From Micromussa lordhowensis (Eukaryota; Cnidaria; Anthozoa; Scleractinia; Lobophylliidae), in the NCBI GenBank assembly GCA_964020085.1, contig OZ026601.1:4572335-4636334 (forward strand): a DNA stretch of 64,000 bases, in the 5' to 3' direction. Shown here in pieces: positions 1 through 14,211 of this stretch. Below the pieces are notes generated by a model that saw only the letters and a list, made by a program, of their open reading frames with translations, had not been told where the DNA came from and ran no database searches. The first letter of the stretch is position 1. Each line of letters begins with the position of its first letter. Position numbers and translations under genes: made by a program.

Positions 1-3000
1 GCGCCAGGGTGTTTTTGAAGCCCCTATAGTCGGCCTACTTTTTTGAGCATTTTCCCTTGGTCCCCCCTTGGCAAAATCTCAGAAAATGGCCGATTTAGGT
101 GTCTTTGCCAAATTTGTCATAACTCGGCTCTACGGACACTTACGGAGCCGCAGTTTGCATCAAAATCCTCTGCTATGTTTGCACTTCAAGTGCATACTAA
201 TTAGGAGATGATGCAGATTGCGCCAGGGTGTTTTTGAAGCCCCTATAGTCGGCCTACTTTTTTGAGCATTTTCCCTTGGTCCCCCCTTGGCAAAATCTCA
301 GAAAATGGCCGATTTAGGTGTCTTTGCCAAATTTGTCATAACTCGGCTCTACGGACACTTACGGAGCCGCAGTTTGCATCAAAATGCTCTGCTATGTTTG
401 CACTTCAAGTGCATACTAATTAGGAGATGATGCAGATTGCGCCAGGGTGTTTTTGAAGCCCCTATAGTCGGCCTACTTTTTTGAGCATTTTCCCTTGGTC
501 CCCCCTTGGCAAAATCTCAGAAAATGGCCGATTTAGGTGTCTTTGCCAAATTTGTCATAACTCGGCTCTACGGACACTTACGGAGCCGCAGTTTGCATCA
601 AAATGCTCTGCTATGTTTGCACTTCAAGTGCATACTAATTAGGAGATGATGCAATTTGCGCCAGGGTGTTTTTGAAGCCCCTATAGTCGGCCTACTTTTT
701 TGAGCATTTTCCCTTGGTCCCCCCTTGGCAAAATCTCAGAAAATGGCCGATTTAGGTGTCTTTGCCAAATTTGTCATAACTCGGCTCTACGGACACTTAC
801 GGAGCCGCAGTTTGCATCAAAATGCTCTGCTATGTTTGCACTTCAAGTGCATACTAATTAGGAGATGATGCAATTTGCGCCAGGGTGTTTTTGAAGCCCC
901 TATAGTCGGCCTACTTTTTTCAGCATTTTCCCTTGGTCCCCCCTTGGCAAAATCTCAGAAAATGGCCGATTTAGGTGTCTTTGCCAAATTTGTCATAACT
1001 CGGCTCTACGGACACTTACGGAGCCGCAGTTTGCATCAAAATGCTCTGCTATGTTTGCACTTCAAGTGCATACTAATTAGGAGATGATGCAATTTGCGCC
1101 AGGGTGTTTTTGAAGCCCCTATAGTCGGCCTACTTTTTTGAGCATTTTCCCTTGGTCCCCCCTTGGCAAAATCTCAGAAAATGGCCGATTTAGGTGTCTT
1201 TGCCAAATTTGTCATAACTCGGCTCTACGGACACTTACGGAGCCGCAGTTTGCATCAAAATGCTCTGCTATGTTTGCACTTCAAGTGCATACTAATTAGG
1301 AGATGATGCAATTTGCGCCAGGGTGTTTTTGAAGCCCCTATATTCGGCCTACCTTTTTAGCATTTTTCTTTTGCTCCTCCTTGGCAAAATCTCAGAAAAT
1401 GGCCGATTTAGGTGTCTTTGCCAAATTTGTCATAACTCGGCTCTACGAACACTTACGGAGCCGCAGTTTGCATCAAAATGCTCTGCTATGTTTGCACTTC
1501 AAGTGCATACTAATTAGGAGATGATGCAATTTGCGCCAGGGTGTTTTTGAAGCCCCTATAGTCGGCCTACTTTTTTGAGCATTTTCCCTTGGTCCCCCCT
1601 TGGCAAAATCTCAGAAAATGGCCGATTTAGGTGTCTTTGCCAAATTTGTCATAACTCGGCTCTACGGACACTTACGGAGCCGCAGTTTGCATCAAAATGC
1701 TCTGCTATGTTTGCACTTCAAGTGCATACTAATTAGGAGATGATGCAATTTGCGCCAGGGTGTTTTTGAAGCCTCTATAGTCGGCCTACTTTTTTGAGCA
1801 TTTTCCCTTGGTCCCCCCTTGGCAAAATCTCAGAAAATGGCCGATTTAGGTGTCTTTCCCAAATTTGTCATAACTCGGCTCTACGTATACTTACGGAGCC
1901 GCAGTTTGCATCAAAATGCCCTGCTATGTTTGCACTTCAAGTGCATACTAATTAGGAGATGATGCAATTTGCGCCAGGGTGTTTTTGAAGCCCCTATAGT
2001 CGGCCTACTTTTTTGAGCATTTTCCCTTGGTCCCCCCTTGGCAAAATCTCAGAAAATGGCCGATTTAGGTGTCTTTGCCAAATTTGTCATAACTCGGCTC
2101 TACGGACACTTACGGAGCCGCAGTTTGCATCAAAATGCTCTGCTATGTTTGCACTTCAAGTGCATACTAATTAGGAGATGATGCAATTTGCGCCAGGGTG
2201 TTTTTGAAGCCCCTATAGTCGGCCTACTTTTTTGAGCATTTTCCCTTGGTCCCCCCTTGGCAAAATCTCAGAAAATGGCCGATTTAGGTGTCTTTGCCAA
2301 ATTTGTCATAACTCGGCTCTACGGACACTTACGGAGCCGCAGTTTGCATCAAAATGCTCTGCTATGTTTGCACTTCAAGTGCATACTAATTAGGAGATGA
2401 TGCAATTTGCGCCAGGGTGTTTTTGAAGCCCCTATAGTCGGCCTACTTTTTTGAGCATTTTCTCTTGGTCCCCCCTTGGCAAAATCTCAGAAAATGGCCG
2501 ATTTAGGTGTCTTTGCCAAATTTGTCATAACTCGGCTCTACGGACACTTACGGAGCCGCAGTTTGCATCAAAATGCTCTGCTATGTTTGCACTTCAAGTG
2601 CATACTAATTAGGAGATGATGCAATTTGCGCCAGGGTGTTTTTGAAGCCCCTATAGTCGGCCTACTTTTTTGAGCATTTTCCCTTGGTCCCCCCTTGGCA
2701 AAATCTCAGAAAATGGCCGATTTAGGTGTCTTTGCCAAATTTGTCATAACTCGGCTCTACGGACACTTACGGAGCCGCAGTTTGCATCAAAATGCTCTGC
2801 TATGTTTGCACTTCAAGTGCATACTAATTAGGAGATGATGCAATTTGCGCCAGGGTGTTTTTGAAGCCCCTATAGTCGGCCTACTTTTTTTGAGCATTTT
2901 CCCTTGGTCCCCCCTTGGCAAAATCTCAGAAAATGGCCGATTTAGGTGTCTTTGCCAAATTTGTCATAACTCGGCTCTACGGACACTTACGGAGCCGCAG

Positions 3001-3723
3001 TTTGCATCAAAATGCTCTGCTATGTTTGCACTTTAAGGGCATACTAATTAGGAGATGATGCAATTTGCGCCAGGGTGTTTTTGAAGCCCCTATAGTCGGC
3101 CTACTTTTTTGAGCATTTTCCCTTGGTCCCCCCTTGGCAAAATCTCAGAAAATGGCCGATTTAGGTGTCTTTGCCAAATTTGTCATAACTCGGCTCTACG
3201 GACACTTACGGAGCCGCAGTTTGCATTAAAATGCTCTGCTATGTTTGCACTTCAAGTGCATACTAATTAGGAGATGATGCAATTTGCGCCAGGGTGTTTT
3301 TAAAGCCCCTATAGTCGGCCTACTTTTTTGAGCATTTTCCCTTGGTCCCCCCTTGGCAAAATCTCAGAAAATGGCCGATTTAGGTGTCTTTGCCAAATTT
3401 GTCATAACTCGGCTCTACGGACACTTACGGAGCCGCAGTTTGCATCAAAATGCTCTGCTATGTTTGCACTTCAAGTGCATACTAATTAGGAGATGATGCA
3501 ATTTGCGCCAGGGTGTTTTTGAAACCTTTATAGTCGGCCTACTTTTTTGAGGATTTTCCCTTGGTCCCCCCTTGGCAAAATCTCAGAAAATGGCCGATTT
3601 AGGTGTCTTTGCCAAATTTGTCATAACTCGGCTCTACGGACACTTACGGAGCCGCAGTTTGCATCAAAATGCTCTGCTATGTTTGCACTTTAAGGGCATA
3701 CTAATTAGGAGATGATGCAATTT

Positions 3724-5030
3724 GCGCCAAGGTGTTTTTGAAGCCCCTATAGTCGGCCTACTTTTTTGAGCATTTTCCCTTGGTCCCCCCTTGGCAAAAT
3801 CTCAGAAAATGGCCGATTTAGGTGTCTTTGCCAAATTTGTCATAACTCGGCTCTACGGACACTTACGGAGCCGCAGTTTGCATCAAAATGCTCTGCTATG
3901 TTTGCACTTCAAGTGCATACTAATTAGGAGATGATGCAATTTGCGCCAGGGCGTTTTTGAAGCCCCTATAGTCGGCCTACTTTTTTGAGCATTTTCCCTT
4001 GGTCCCCCCTTGGCAAAATCTCAGAAAATGGCCGATTTAGGTGTCTTTGCCAAATTTGTCATAACTCGGCTCTACGGACACTTACGGAGCCGCAGTTTGC
4101 ATCAAAATGCTCTGCTATGTTTGCACTTCAAGTGCATACTAATTAGGAGATGATGCATTTTGCGCCAGGGTGTTTTTGAAGCCCCTATAGTCGGCCTACT
4201 TTTTTGAGCATTTTCCCTTGGTCCCCCCTTGGCAAAATCTCAGAAAATGGCCGATTTAGGTGTCTTTGCCAAATTTGTCATAACTCGGCTCTACGGACAC
4301 TTACGGAGCCGCAGTTTGCATCAAAATGCTCTGCTATGTTTGCACTTTAAGGGCATACTAATTAGGAGATGATGCAATTTGCGCCAAGGTGTTTTTGAAG
4401 CCCCTATAGTCGGCCTACTTTTTTGAGCATTTTCCCTTGGTCCCCCCTTGGCAAAATCTCAGAAAATGGCCGATTTAGGTGTCTTTGCCAAATTTGTCAT
4501 AACTCGGCTCTACGGACACTTACGGAGCCGCAGTTTGCATCAAAATGCTCTGCTATGTTTGCACTTCAAGTGCATACTAATTAGGAGATGATGCAATTTG
4601 CGCCAGGGCGTTTTTGAAGCCCCTATAGTCGGCCTACTTTTTTGAGCATTTTCCCTTGGTCCCCCCTTGGCAAAATCTCAGAAAATGGCCGATTTAGGTG
4701 TCTTTGCCAAATTTGTCATAACTCGGCTCTACGGACACTTACGGAGCCGCAGTTTGCATCAAAATGCTCTGCTATGTTTGCACTTCAAGTGCATACTAAT
4801 TAGGAGATGATGCATTTTGCGCCAGGGTGTTTTTGAAGCCCCTATAGTCGGCCTACTTTTTTGAGCATTTTCCCTTGGTCCCCCCTTGGCAAAATCTCAG
4901 AAAATGGCCGATTTAGGTGTCTTTGCCAAATTTGTCATAACTCGGCTCTACGGACACTTACGGAGCCGCAGTTTGCATCAAAATGCTCTGCTATGTTTGC
5001 ACTTCAAGTGCATACTAATTAGGAGATGAT
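3724..5030 (+). repeat. Higher-order satellite unit, 3-mer (657 bp) in two copies
   Basis: The variant series GCGCCAAGG, then AGGGCG, then GATGCATTTTG, spread over three monomers, appears at 3724 and again exactly 657 bp later at 4381. The variant TTTAAGGGC at 3034, 3691 and 4348 is spaced by the same 657 bp. Confidence 0.75.
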
Positions 5031-6320
5031 GCATTTTGCGCCAGGGTGTTTTTGAAGCCCCTATAGTCGGCCTACTTTTTTGAGCATTTTCCCTTGGTCC
5101 CCCCTTGGCAAAATCTCAGAAAATGGCCGATTTAGGTGTCTTTGCCAAATTTGTCATAACTCGGCTCTACGGACACTTACGGAGCCGCAGTTTGCATCAA
5201 AATGCTCTGCTATGTTTGCACTTCAAGTGCATACTAATTAGGAGATTCTGCAATTTGCGCCAGGGTGTTTTTGAAGCCCCTATAGTCGGCCTACTTTTTT
5301 GAGCATTTTCCCTTGGTCCCCCCTTGGCAAAATCTCAGAAAATGGCCGATTTAGGTGTCTTTGCCAAATTTGTCATAACTCGGCTCTACGGACACTTACG
5401 GAGCCGCAGTTTGCATCAAAATGCTCTGCTATGTTTGCACTTCAAGTGCGTACTAATTAGGAGATGATGCAATTTGCGCCAGGGTGTTTTTGAAGCCCCT
5501 ATAGTCGGCCTACTTTTTTTGAGCATTTTCCCTTGGTCCCCCCTTGGCAAAATCTCAGAAAATGGCCGATTTAGGTGTCTTTGCCAAATTTGTCATAACT
5601 CGGCTCTACGGACACTTACGGAGCCGCAGTTTGCATCAAAATGCTCTGCTATGTTTGCACTTCAAGTGCATACTAATTAGGAGATGATGCATTTTGCGCC
5701 AGGGTGTTTTTGAAGCCCCTATAGTCGGCCTACTTTTTTGAGCATTTTCCCTTGGTCCCCCCTTGGCAAAATCTCAGAAAATGGCCGATTTAGGTGTCTT
5801 TGCCAAATTTGTCATAACTCGGCTCTACGGACACTTACGGAGCCGCAGTTTGCATCAAAATGCTCTGCTATGTTTGCACTTCAAGTGCATACTAATTAGG
5901 AGATTCTGCAATTTGCGCCAGGGTGTTTTTGAAGCCCCTATAGTCGGCCTACTTTTTTGAGCATTTTCCCTTGGTCCCCCCTTGGCAAAATCTCAGAAAA
6001 TGGCCGATTTAGGTGTCTTTGCCAAATTTGTCATAACTCGGCTCTACGGACACTTACGGAGCCGCAGTTTGCATCAAAATGCTCTGCTATGTTTGCACTT
6101 CAAGTGCGTACTAATTAGGAGATGATGCAATTTGCGCCAGGGTGTTTTTGAAGCCCCTATAGTCGGCCTACTTTTTTTGAGCATTTTCCCTTGGTCCCCC
6201 CTTGGCAAAATCTCAGAAAATGGCCGATTTAGGTGTCTTTGCCAAATTTGTCATAACTCGGCTCTACGGACACTTACGGAGCCGCAGTTTGCATCAAAAT
6301 GCTCTGCTATGTTTGCACTT
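5031..6320 (+). repeat. Higher-order satellite unit, 658 bp in two copies
   Basis: Two blocks offset by 658 bp (5031 and 5689) share GATGCATTTTG, AGATTCTGC, GTGCGTACT and an 8-T run. The extra T explains 658 rather than 657 bp. They are identical over nearly their whole length, so the duplication is recent. Confidence 0.8.
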
Positions 6321-8073
6321 TAAGGGCATACTAATTAGGAGATGATGCAATTTGCGCCAGGGTGTTTTTGAAGCCCCTATAGTCGGCCTACTTTTTTGAG
6401 CATTTTCCCTTGGTCCCCCCTTGGCAAAATCTCAGAAAATGGCCGATTTAGGTGTCTTTGCCAAATTTGTCATAACTCGGCTCTACGGACACTTACGGAG
6501 CCGCAGTTTGCATTAAAATGCTCTGCTATGTTTGCACTTCAAGTGCATACTAATTAGGAGATGATGCAATTTGCGCCAGGGTGTTTTTAAAGCCCCTATA
6601 GTCGGCCTACTTTTTTGAGCATTTTCCCTTGGTCCCCCCTTGGCAAAATCTCAGAAAATGGCCGATTTAGGTGTCTTTGCCAAATTTGTCATAACTCGGC
6701 TCTACGGACACTTACGGAGCCGCAGTTTGCATCAAAATGCTCTGCTATGTTTGCACTTCAAGTGCATACTAATTAGGAGATGATGCAATTTTCGCCAGGG
6801 TGTTTTTGAAACCTTTATAGTCGGCCTACTTTTTTGAGCATTTTCCCTTGGTCCCCCCTTGGCAAAATCTCAGAAAATGGCCGATTTAGGTGTCTTTGCC
6901 AAATTTGTCATAACTCGGCTCTACGGACACTTACGGAGCCGCAGTTTGCATCAAAATGCTCTGCTATGTTTGCACTTTAAGGGCATACTAATTAGGAGAT
7001 GATGCAATTTGCGCCAGGGTGTTTTTGAAGCCCCTATAGTCGGCCTACTTTTTTGAGCATTTTCCCTTGGTCCCCCCTTGGCAAAATCTCAGAAAATGGC
7101 CGATTTAGGTGTCTTTGCCAAATTTGTCATAACTCGGCTCTACGGACACTTACGGAGCCGCAGTTTGCATTAAAATGCTCTGCTATGTTTGCACTTCAAG
7201 TGCATACTAATTAGGAGATGATGCAATTTGCGCCAGGGTGTTTTTGAAGCCCCTATAGTCGGCCTACTTTTTTGAGCATTTTCCCTTGGTCCCCCCTTGG
7301 CAAAATCTCAGAAAATGGCCGATTTAGGTGTCTTTGCCAAATTTGTCATAACTCGGCTCTACGGACACTTACGGAGCCGCAGTTTGCATTAAAATGCTCT
7401 GCTATGTTTGCACTTCAAGTGCATACTAATTAGGAGATGATGCAATTTGCGCCAGGGTGTTTTTAAAGCCCCTATAGTCGGCCTACTTTTTTGAGCATTT
7501 TCCCTTGGTCCCCCCTTGGCAAAATCTCAGAAAATGGCCGATTTAGGTGTCTTTGCCAAATTTGTCATAACTCGGCTCTACGGACACTTACGGAGCCGCA
7601 GTTTGCATCAAAATGCTCTGCTATGTTTGCACTTCAAGTGCATACTAATTAGGAGATGATGCAATTTGCGCCAGGGTGTTTTTGAAACCTTTATAGTCGG
7701 CCTACTTTTTTGAGCATTTTCCCTTGGTCCCCCCTTGGCAAAATCTCAGAAAATGGCCGATTTAGGTGTTTTTGCCAAATTTGTCATAACTCGGCTCTAC
7801 GGACACTTACGGAGCCGCAGTTTGCATCAAAATGCTCTGCTATGTTTGCACTTCAAGTGCATACTAATTAGGAGATGATGCAATTTTCGCCAGGGTGTTT
7901 TTGAAACCTTTATAGTCGGCCTACTTTTTTGAGCATTTTCCCTTGGTCCCCCCTTGGCAAAATCTCAGAAAATGGCCGATTTAGGTGTCTTTGCCAAATT
8001 TGTCATAACTCGGCTCTACGGACACTTACGGAGCCGCAGTTTGCATCAAAATGCTCTGCTATGTTTGCACTTT

Positions 8074-11000
8074 AAGGGCATACTAATTAGGAGATGATGC
8101 AATTTGCGCCAGGGTGTTTTTGAAGCCCCTATAGTCGGCCTACTTTTTTGAGCATTTTCCCTTGGTCCCCCCTTGGCAAAATCTCAGAAAATGGCCGATT
8201 TAGGTGTCTTTGCCAAATTTGTCATAACTCGGCTCTACGGACACTTACGGAGCCGCAGTTTGCATTAAAATGCTCTGCTATGTTTGCACTTCAAGTGCAT
8301 ACTAATTAGGAGATGATGCAATTTGCGCCAGGGTGTTTTTGAAGCCCCTATAGTCGGCCTACTTTTTTGAGCATTTTCCCTTGGTCCCCCCTTGGCAAAA
8401 TCTCAGAAAATGGCCGATTTAGGTGTCTTTGCCAAATTTGTCATAACTCGGCTCTACGGACACTTACGGAGCCGCAGTTTGCATTAAAATGCTCTGCTAT
8501 GTTTGCACTTCAAGTGCATACTAATTAGGAGATGATGCAATTTGCGCCAGGGTGTTTTTAAAGCCCCTATAGTCGGCCTACTTTTTTGAGCATTTTCCCT
8601 TGGTCCCCCCTTGGCAAAATCTCAGAAAATGGCCGATTTAGGTGTCTTTGCCAAATTTGTCATAACTCCGCTCTACGGACACTTACGGAGCCGCAGTTTG
8701 CATCAAAATGCTCTGCTATGTTTGCACTTCAAGTGCATACTAATTAGGAGATGATGCAATTTGCGCCAGGGTGTTTTTGAAACCTTTATAGTCGGCCTAC
8801 TTTTTTGAGCATTTTCCCTTGGTCCCCCCTTGGCAAAATCTCAGAAAATGGCCGATTTAGGTGTTTTTGCCAAATTTGTCATAACTCGGCTCTACGGACA
8901 CTTACGGAGCCGCAGTTTGCATCAAAATGCTCTGCTATGTTTGCACTTCAAGTGCATACTAATTAGGAGATGATGCATTTTGCGCCAGGGTGTTTTTGAA
9001 GCCCCTATAGTCGGCCTACTTTTTTGAGCATTTTCCCTTGGTCCCCCCTTGGCAAAATCTCAGAAAATGGCCGATTTAGGTGTCTTTGCCAAATTTGTCA
9101 TAACTCGGCTCTACGGACACTTACGGAGCCGCAGTTTGCATTAAAATGCTCTGCTATGTTTGCACTTCAAGTGCATACTAATTAGGAGATGATGCAATTT
9201 GCGCCAGGGTGTTTTTAAAGCCCCTATAGTCGGCCTACTTTTTTGAGCATTTTCCCTTGGTCCCCCCTTGGCAAAATCTCAGAAAATGGCCGATTTAGGT
9301 GTCTTTGCCAAATTTGTCATAACTCGGCTCTACGGACACTTACGGAGCCGCAGTTTGCATCAAAATGCTCTGCTATGTTTGCACTTTAAGTGCATACTAA
9401 TTAGGAGATGATGCAATTTTCGCCAGGGTGTTTTTGAAACCTTTATAGTCGGCCTACTTTTTTGAGCATTTTCCCTTGGTCCCCCCTTGGCAAAATCTCA
9501 GAAAATGGCCGATTTAGGTGTCTTTGCCAAATTTGTCATAACTCGGCTCTACGGACACTTACGGAGCCGCAGTTTGCATCAAAATGCTCTGCTATGTTTG
9601 CACTTTAAGGGCATACTAATTAGGAGATGATGCAATTTGCGCCAGGGTGTTTTTGAAGCCCCTATAGTCGGCCTACTTTTTTGAGCATTTTCCCTTGGTC
9701 CCCCCTTGGCAAAATCTCAGAAAATGGCCGATTTAGGTGTCTTTGCCAAATTTGTCATAACTCGGCTCTACGGACACTTACGGAGCCGCAGTTTGCATTA
9801 AAATGCTCTGCTATGTTTGCACTTCAAGTGCATACTAATTAGGAGATGATGCAATTTGCGCCAGGGTGTTTTTGAAGCCCCTATATTCGGCCTACTTTTT
9901 TGAGCATTTTCCCTTGGTCCCCCCTTGGCAAAATCTCAGAAAATGGCCGATTTAGGTGTCTTTGCCAAATTTGTCATAACTCGGCTCTACGGACACTTAC
10001 GGAGCCGCAGTTTGCATTAAAATGCTCTGCTATGTTTGCACTTCAAGTGCATACTAATTAGGAGATGATGCAATTTGCGCCAGGGTGTTTTTAAAGCCCC
10101 TATAGTCGGCCTACTTTTTTGAGCATTTTCCCTTGGTCCCCCCTTGGCAAAATCTCAGAAAATGGCCGATTTAGGTGTCTTTGCCAAATTTGTCATAACT
10201 CGGCTCTACGGACACTTACGGAGCCGCAGTTTGCATCAAAATGCTCTGCTATGTTTGCACTTCAAGTGCATACTAATTAGGAGATGATGCAATTTGCGCC
10301 AGGGTGTTTTTGAAACCTTTATAGTCGGCCTACTTTTTTGAGCATTTTCCCTTGGTCCCCCCTTGGCAAAATCTCAGAAAATGGCCGATTTAGGTGTTTT
10401 TGCCAAATTTGTCATAACTCGGCTCTACGGACACTTACGGAGCCGCAGTTTGCATCAAAATGCTCTGCTATGTTTGCACTTCAAGTGCATACTAATTAGG
10501 AGATGATGCATTTTGCGCCAGGGTGTTTTTGAAGCCCCTATAGTCGGCCTACTTTTTTGAGCATTTTCCCTTGGTCCCCCCTTGGCAAAATCTCAGAAAA
10601 TGGCCGATTTAGGTGTCTTTGCCAAATTTGTCATAACTCGGCTCTACGGACACTTACGGAGCCGCAGTTTGCATTAAAATGCTCTGCTATGTTTGCACTT
10701 CAAGTGCATACTAATTAGGAGATGATGCAATTTGCGCCAGGGTGTTTTTAAAGCCCCTATAGTCGACCTACTTTTTTGAGCATTTTCCCTTGGTCCCCCC
10801 TTGGCAAAATCTCAGAAAATGGCCGATTTAGGTGTCTTTGCCAAATTTGTCATAACTCGGCTCTACGGACACTTACGGAGCCGCAGTTTGCATCAAAATG
10901 CTCTGCTATGTTTGCACTTTAAGTGCATACTAATTAGGAGATGATGCAATTTTCGCCAGGGTGTTTTTGAAACCTTTATAGTCGGCCTACTTTTTTGAGC

Positions 11001-11139
11001 ATTTTCCCTTGGTCCCCCCTTGGCAAAATCTCAGAAAATGGCCGATTTAGGTGTCTTTGCCAAATTTGTCATAACTCGGCTCTACGGACACTTACGGAGC
11101 CGCAGTTTGCATCAAAATGCTCTGCTATGTTTGCACTTT
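8074..11139 (+). repeat. Higher-order satellite unit, 7-mer (1533 bp) in two copies
   Basis: TTTAAGGGC recurs at about 8073, 9606 and 11139, spaced by exactly 1533 bp (7 x 219). Between them the same ordered variants occur (CATTAAAATG, TTTTTAAAGCC, GAAACCTTTATAG, GTGTTTTTGCC, GATGCATTTTG, ATTTTCGCC). Only a few private changes separate the copies, for example ACTCCGCTC near 8668, TATATTCGG near 9891 and AGTCGACC near 10762. Confidence 0.85.
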
Positions 11140-14100
11140 AAGGGCATACTAATTAGGAGATGATGCAATTTGCGCCAGGGTGTTTTTGAAGCCCCTATAG
11201 TCGGCCTACTTTTTTGAGCATTTTCCCTTGGTCCCCCCTTGGCAAAATCTCAGAAAATGGCCGATTTAGGTGTCTTTGCCAAATTTGTCATAACTCGGCT
11301 CTACGGACACTTACGGAGCCGCAGTTTGCATTAAAATGCTCTGCTATGTTTGCACTTCAAGTGCATACTAATTAGGAGATGATGCAATTTGCGCCAGGGT
11401 GTTTTTAAAGCCCCTATAGTCGGCCTACTTTTTTGAGCATTTTCCCTTGGTCCCCCCTTGGCAAAATCTCAGAAAATGGCCGATTTAGGTGTCTTTGCCA
11501 AATTTGTCATAACTCGGCTCTACGGACACTTACGGAGCCGCAGTTTGCATCAAAATGCTCTGCTATGTTTGCACTTCAAGTGCATACTAATTAGGAGATG
11601 ATGCAATTTGCGCCAGGGTGTTTTTTAAAACCTTTATAGTCGGCCTACTTTTTTGAGGATTTTCCCTTGGTCCCCCCTTGGCAAAATCTCAGAAAATGGC
11701 CGATTTAGGTGTCTTTGCCAAATTTGTCATAACTCGGCTCTACGGACACTTACGGAGCCGCAGTTTGCATCAAAATGCTCTGCTATGTTTGCACTTTAAG
11801 GGCATACTAATTAGGAGATGATACAATTTGCGCCAGGGTGTTTTTGAAGCCCCTATAGTCGGCCTACTTTTTTGAGCATTTTCCCTTGGTCCCCCCTTGG
11901 CAAAATCTCAGAAAATGGCCGATTTAGGTGTCTTTGCCAAATTTGTCATAACTCGGCTCTACGGACACTTACGGAGCCGCAGTTTGCATCAAAATGCTCT
12001 GCTATGTTTGCACTTCAAGTGCATACTAATTAGGAGATGATGCAATTTGCGCCAGGGCGTTTTTGAAGCCCCTATAGTCGGCCTACTTTTTTGAGCATTT
12101 TCCCTTGGTCCCCCCTTGGCAAAATCTCAGAAAATGGCCGATTTAGGTGTCTTTGCCAAATTTGTCATAACTCGGCTCTACGGACACTTACGGAGCCGCA
12201 GTTTGCATCAAAATGCTCTGCTATATTTGCACTTCAAGTGCATACTAATTAGGAGATGATGCAATTTGCGCCAGGGTGTTTTTGAAACCTTTATTGTCGG
12301 CCTACTTTTTTGAGCATTTTCCCTTGGTCCCCCCTTGGCAAAATCTCAGAAAATGGCCGATTTAGGTGTCTTTGCCAAATTTGTCATAACTCGGCTCTAC
12401 GGACACTTACGGAGCCGCAGTTTGCATCAAAATGCTCTGCTATGTTTGCACTTCAAGTGCATACTAATTAGGAGATGATGCATTTGCGCCAGGGTGTTTT
12501 TGAAGCCCCTATAGTCGGCCTACTTTTTTGAGCATTTTCCCTTGGTCCCCCCTTGGCAAAATCTCAGAAAATGGCCGATTTAGGTGTCTTTGCCAAATTT
12601 GTCATAACTCGGCTCTACGGACACTTACGGAGCCGCAGTTTGCATCAAAATGCTCTGCTATGTTTGCACTTCAAGTGCATACTAATTAGGAGATGATGCA
12701 ATTTGCGCCAGGGTGTTTTTGAAGCCCCTATAGTCGGCCTACTTTTTTGAGCATTTTCCCTTGGTCCCCCCTTGGCAAAATCTCAGAAAATGGCCGATTT
12801 AGGTGTCTTTGCCAAATTTGTCATAACTCGGCTCTACGGACACTTACGGAGCCGCAGTTTGCATCAAAATGCTCTGCTATGTTTGCACTTCAAGTGCATA
12901 CTAATTAGGAGATGATGCAATTTGCGCCAGGGTGTTTTTGAAGCCCCTATAGTCGGCCTACTTTTTTGAGCATTTTCCCTTGGTCCCCCCTTGGCAAAAT
13001 CTCAGAAAATGGCCGATTTAGGTGTCTTTGCCAAATTTGTCATAACTCGGCTCTACGGACACTTACGGAGCCGCAGTTTGCATCAAAATGCTCTGCTATG
13101 TTTGCACTTCAAGTGCATACTAATTAGGAGATGATGCAATTTGCGCCAGGGTGTTTTTGAAGCCCCTATAGTCGGCCTACTTTTTTTGAGCATTTTCCCT
13201 TGGTCCCCCCTTGGCAAAATCTCAGAAAATGGCCGATTTAGGTGTCTTTGCCAAATTTGTCATAACTCGGCTCTACGGACACTTACGGAGCCGCAGTTTG
13301 CATCAAAATGCTCTGCTATGTTTGCACTTCAAGTGCATACTAATTAGGAGATGATGCAATTTGCGCCAGGGTGTTTTTGAAGCCCCTATAGTCGGCCTAC
13401 TTTTTTGAGCATTTTCCCTTGGTCCCCCCTTGGCAAAATCTCAGAAAATGGCCGATTTAGGTGTCTTTGCCAAATTTGTCATAACTCGGCTCTACGGACA
13501 CTTACGGAGCCGCAGTTTGCATCAAAATGCTCTGCTATGTTTGCACTTCAAGTGCATACTAATTAGGAGATGATGCAATTTGCGCCAGGGTGTTTTTGAA
13601 GCCCCTATAGTCGGCCTACTTTTTTTGAGCATTTTCCCTTGGTCCCCCCTTGGCAAAATCTCAGAAAATGGCCGATTTAGGTGTCTTTGCCAAATTTGTC
13701 ATAACTCGGCTCTACGGACACTTACGGAGCCGCAGTTTGCATCAAAATGCTCTGCTATGTTTGCACTTTAAGGGCATACTAATTAGGAGATGATGCAATT
13801 TGCGCCAGGGTGTTTTTGAAGCCCCTATAGTCGGCCTACTTTTTTGAGCATTTTCCCTTGGTCCCCCCTTGGCAAAATCTCAGAAAATGGCCGATTTAGG
13901 TGTCTTTGCCAAATTTGTCATAACTCGGCTCTACGGACACTTACGGAGCCGCAGTTTGCATTAAAATGCTCTGCTATGTTTGCACTTCAAGTGCATACTA
14001 ATTAGGAGATGATGCAATTTGCGCCAGGGTGTTTTTAAAGCCCCTATAGTCGGCCTACTTTTTTGAGCATTTTCCCTTGGTCCCCCCTTGGCAAAATCTC

Positions 14101-14211
14101 AGAAAATGGCCGATTTAGGTGTCTTTGCCAAATTTGTCATAACTCGGCTCTACGGACACTTACGGAGCCGCAGTTTGCATCAAAATGCTCTGCTATGTTT
14201 GCACTTCAAGT

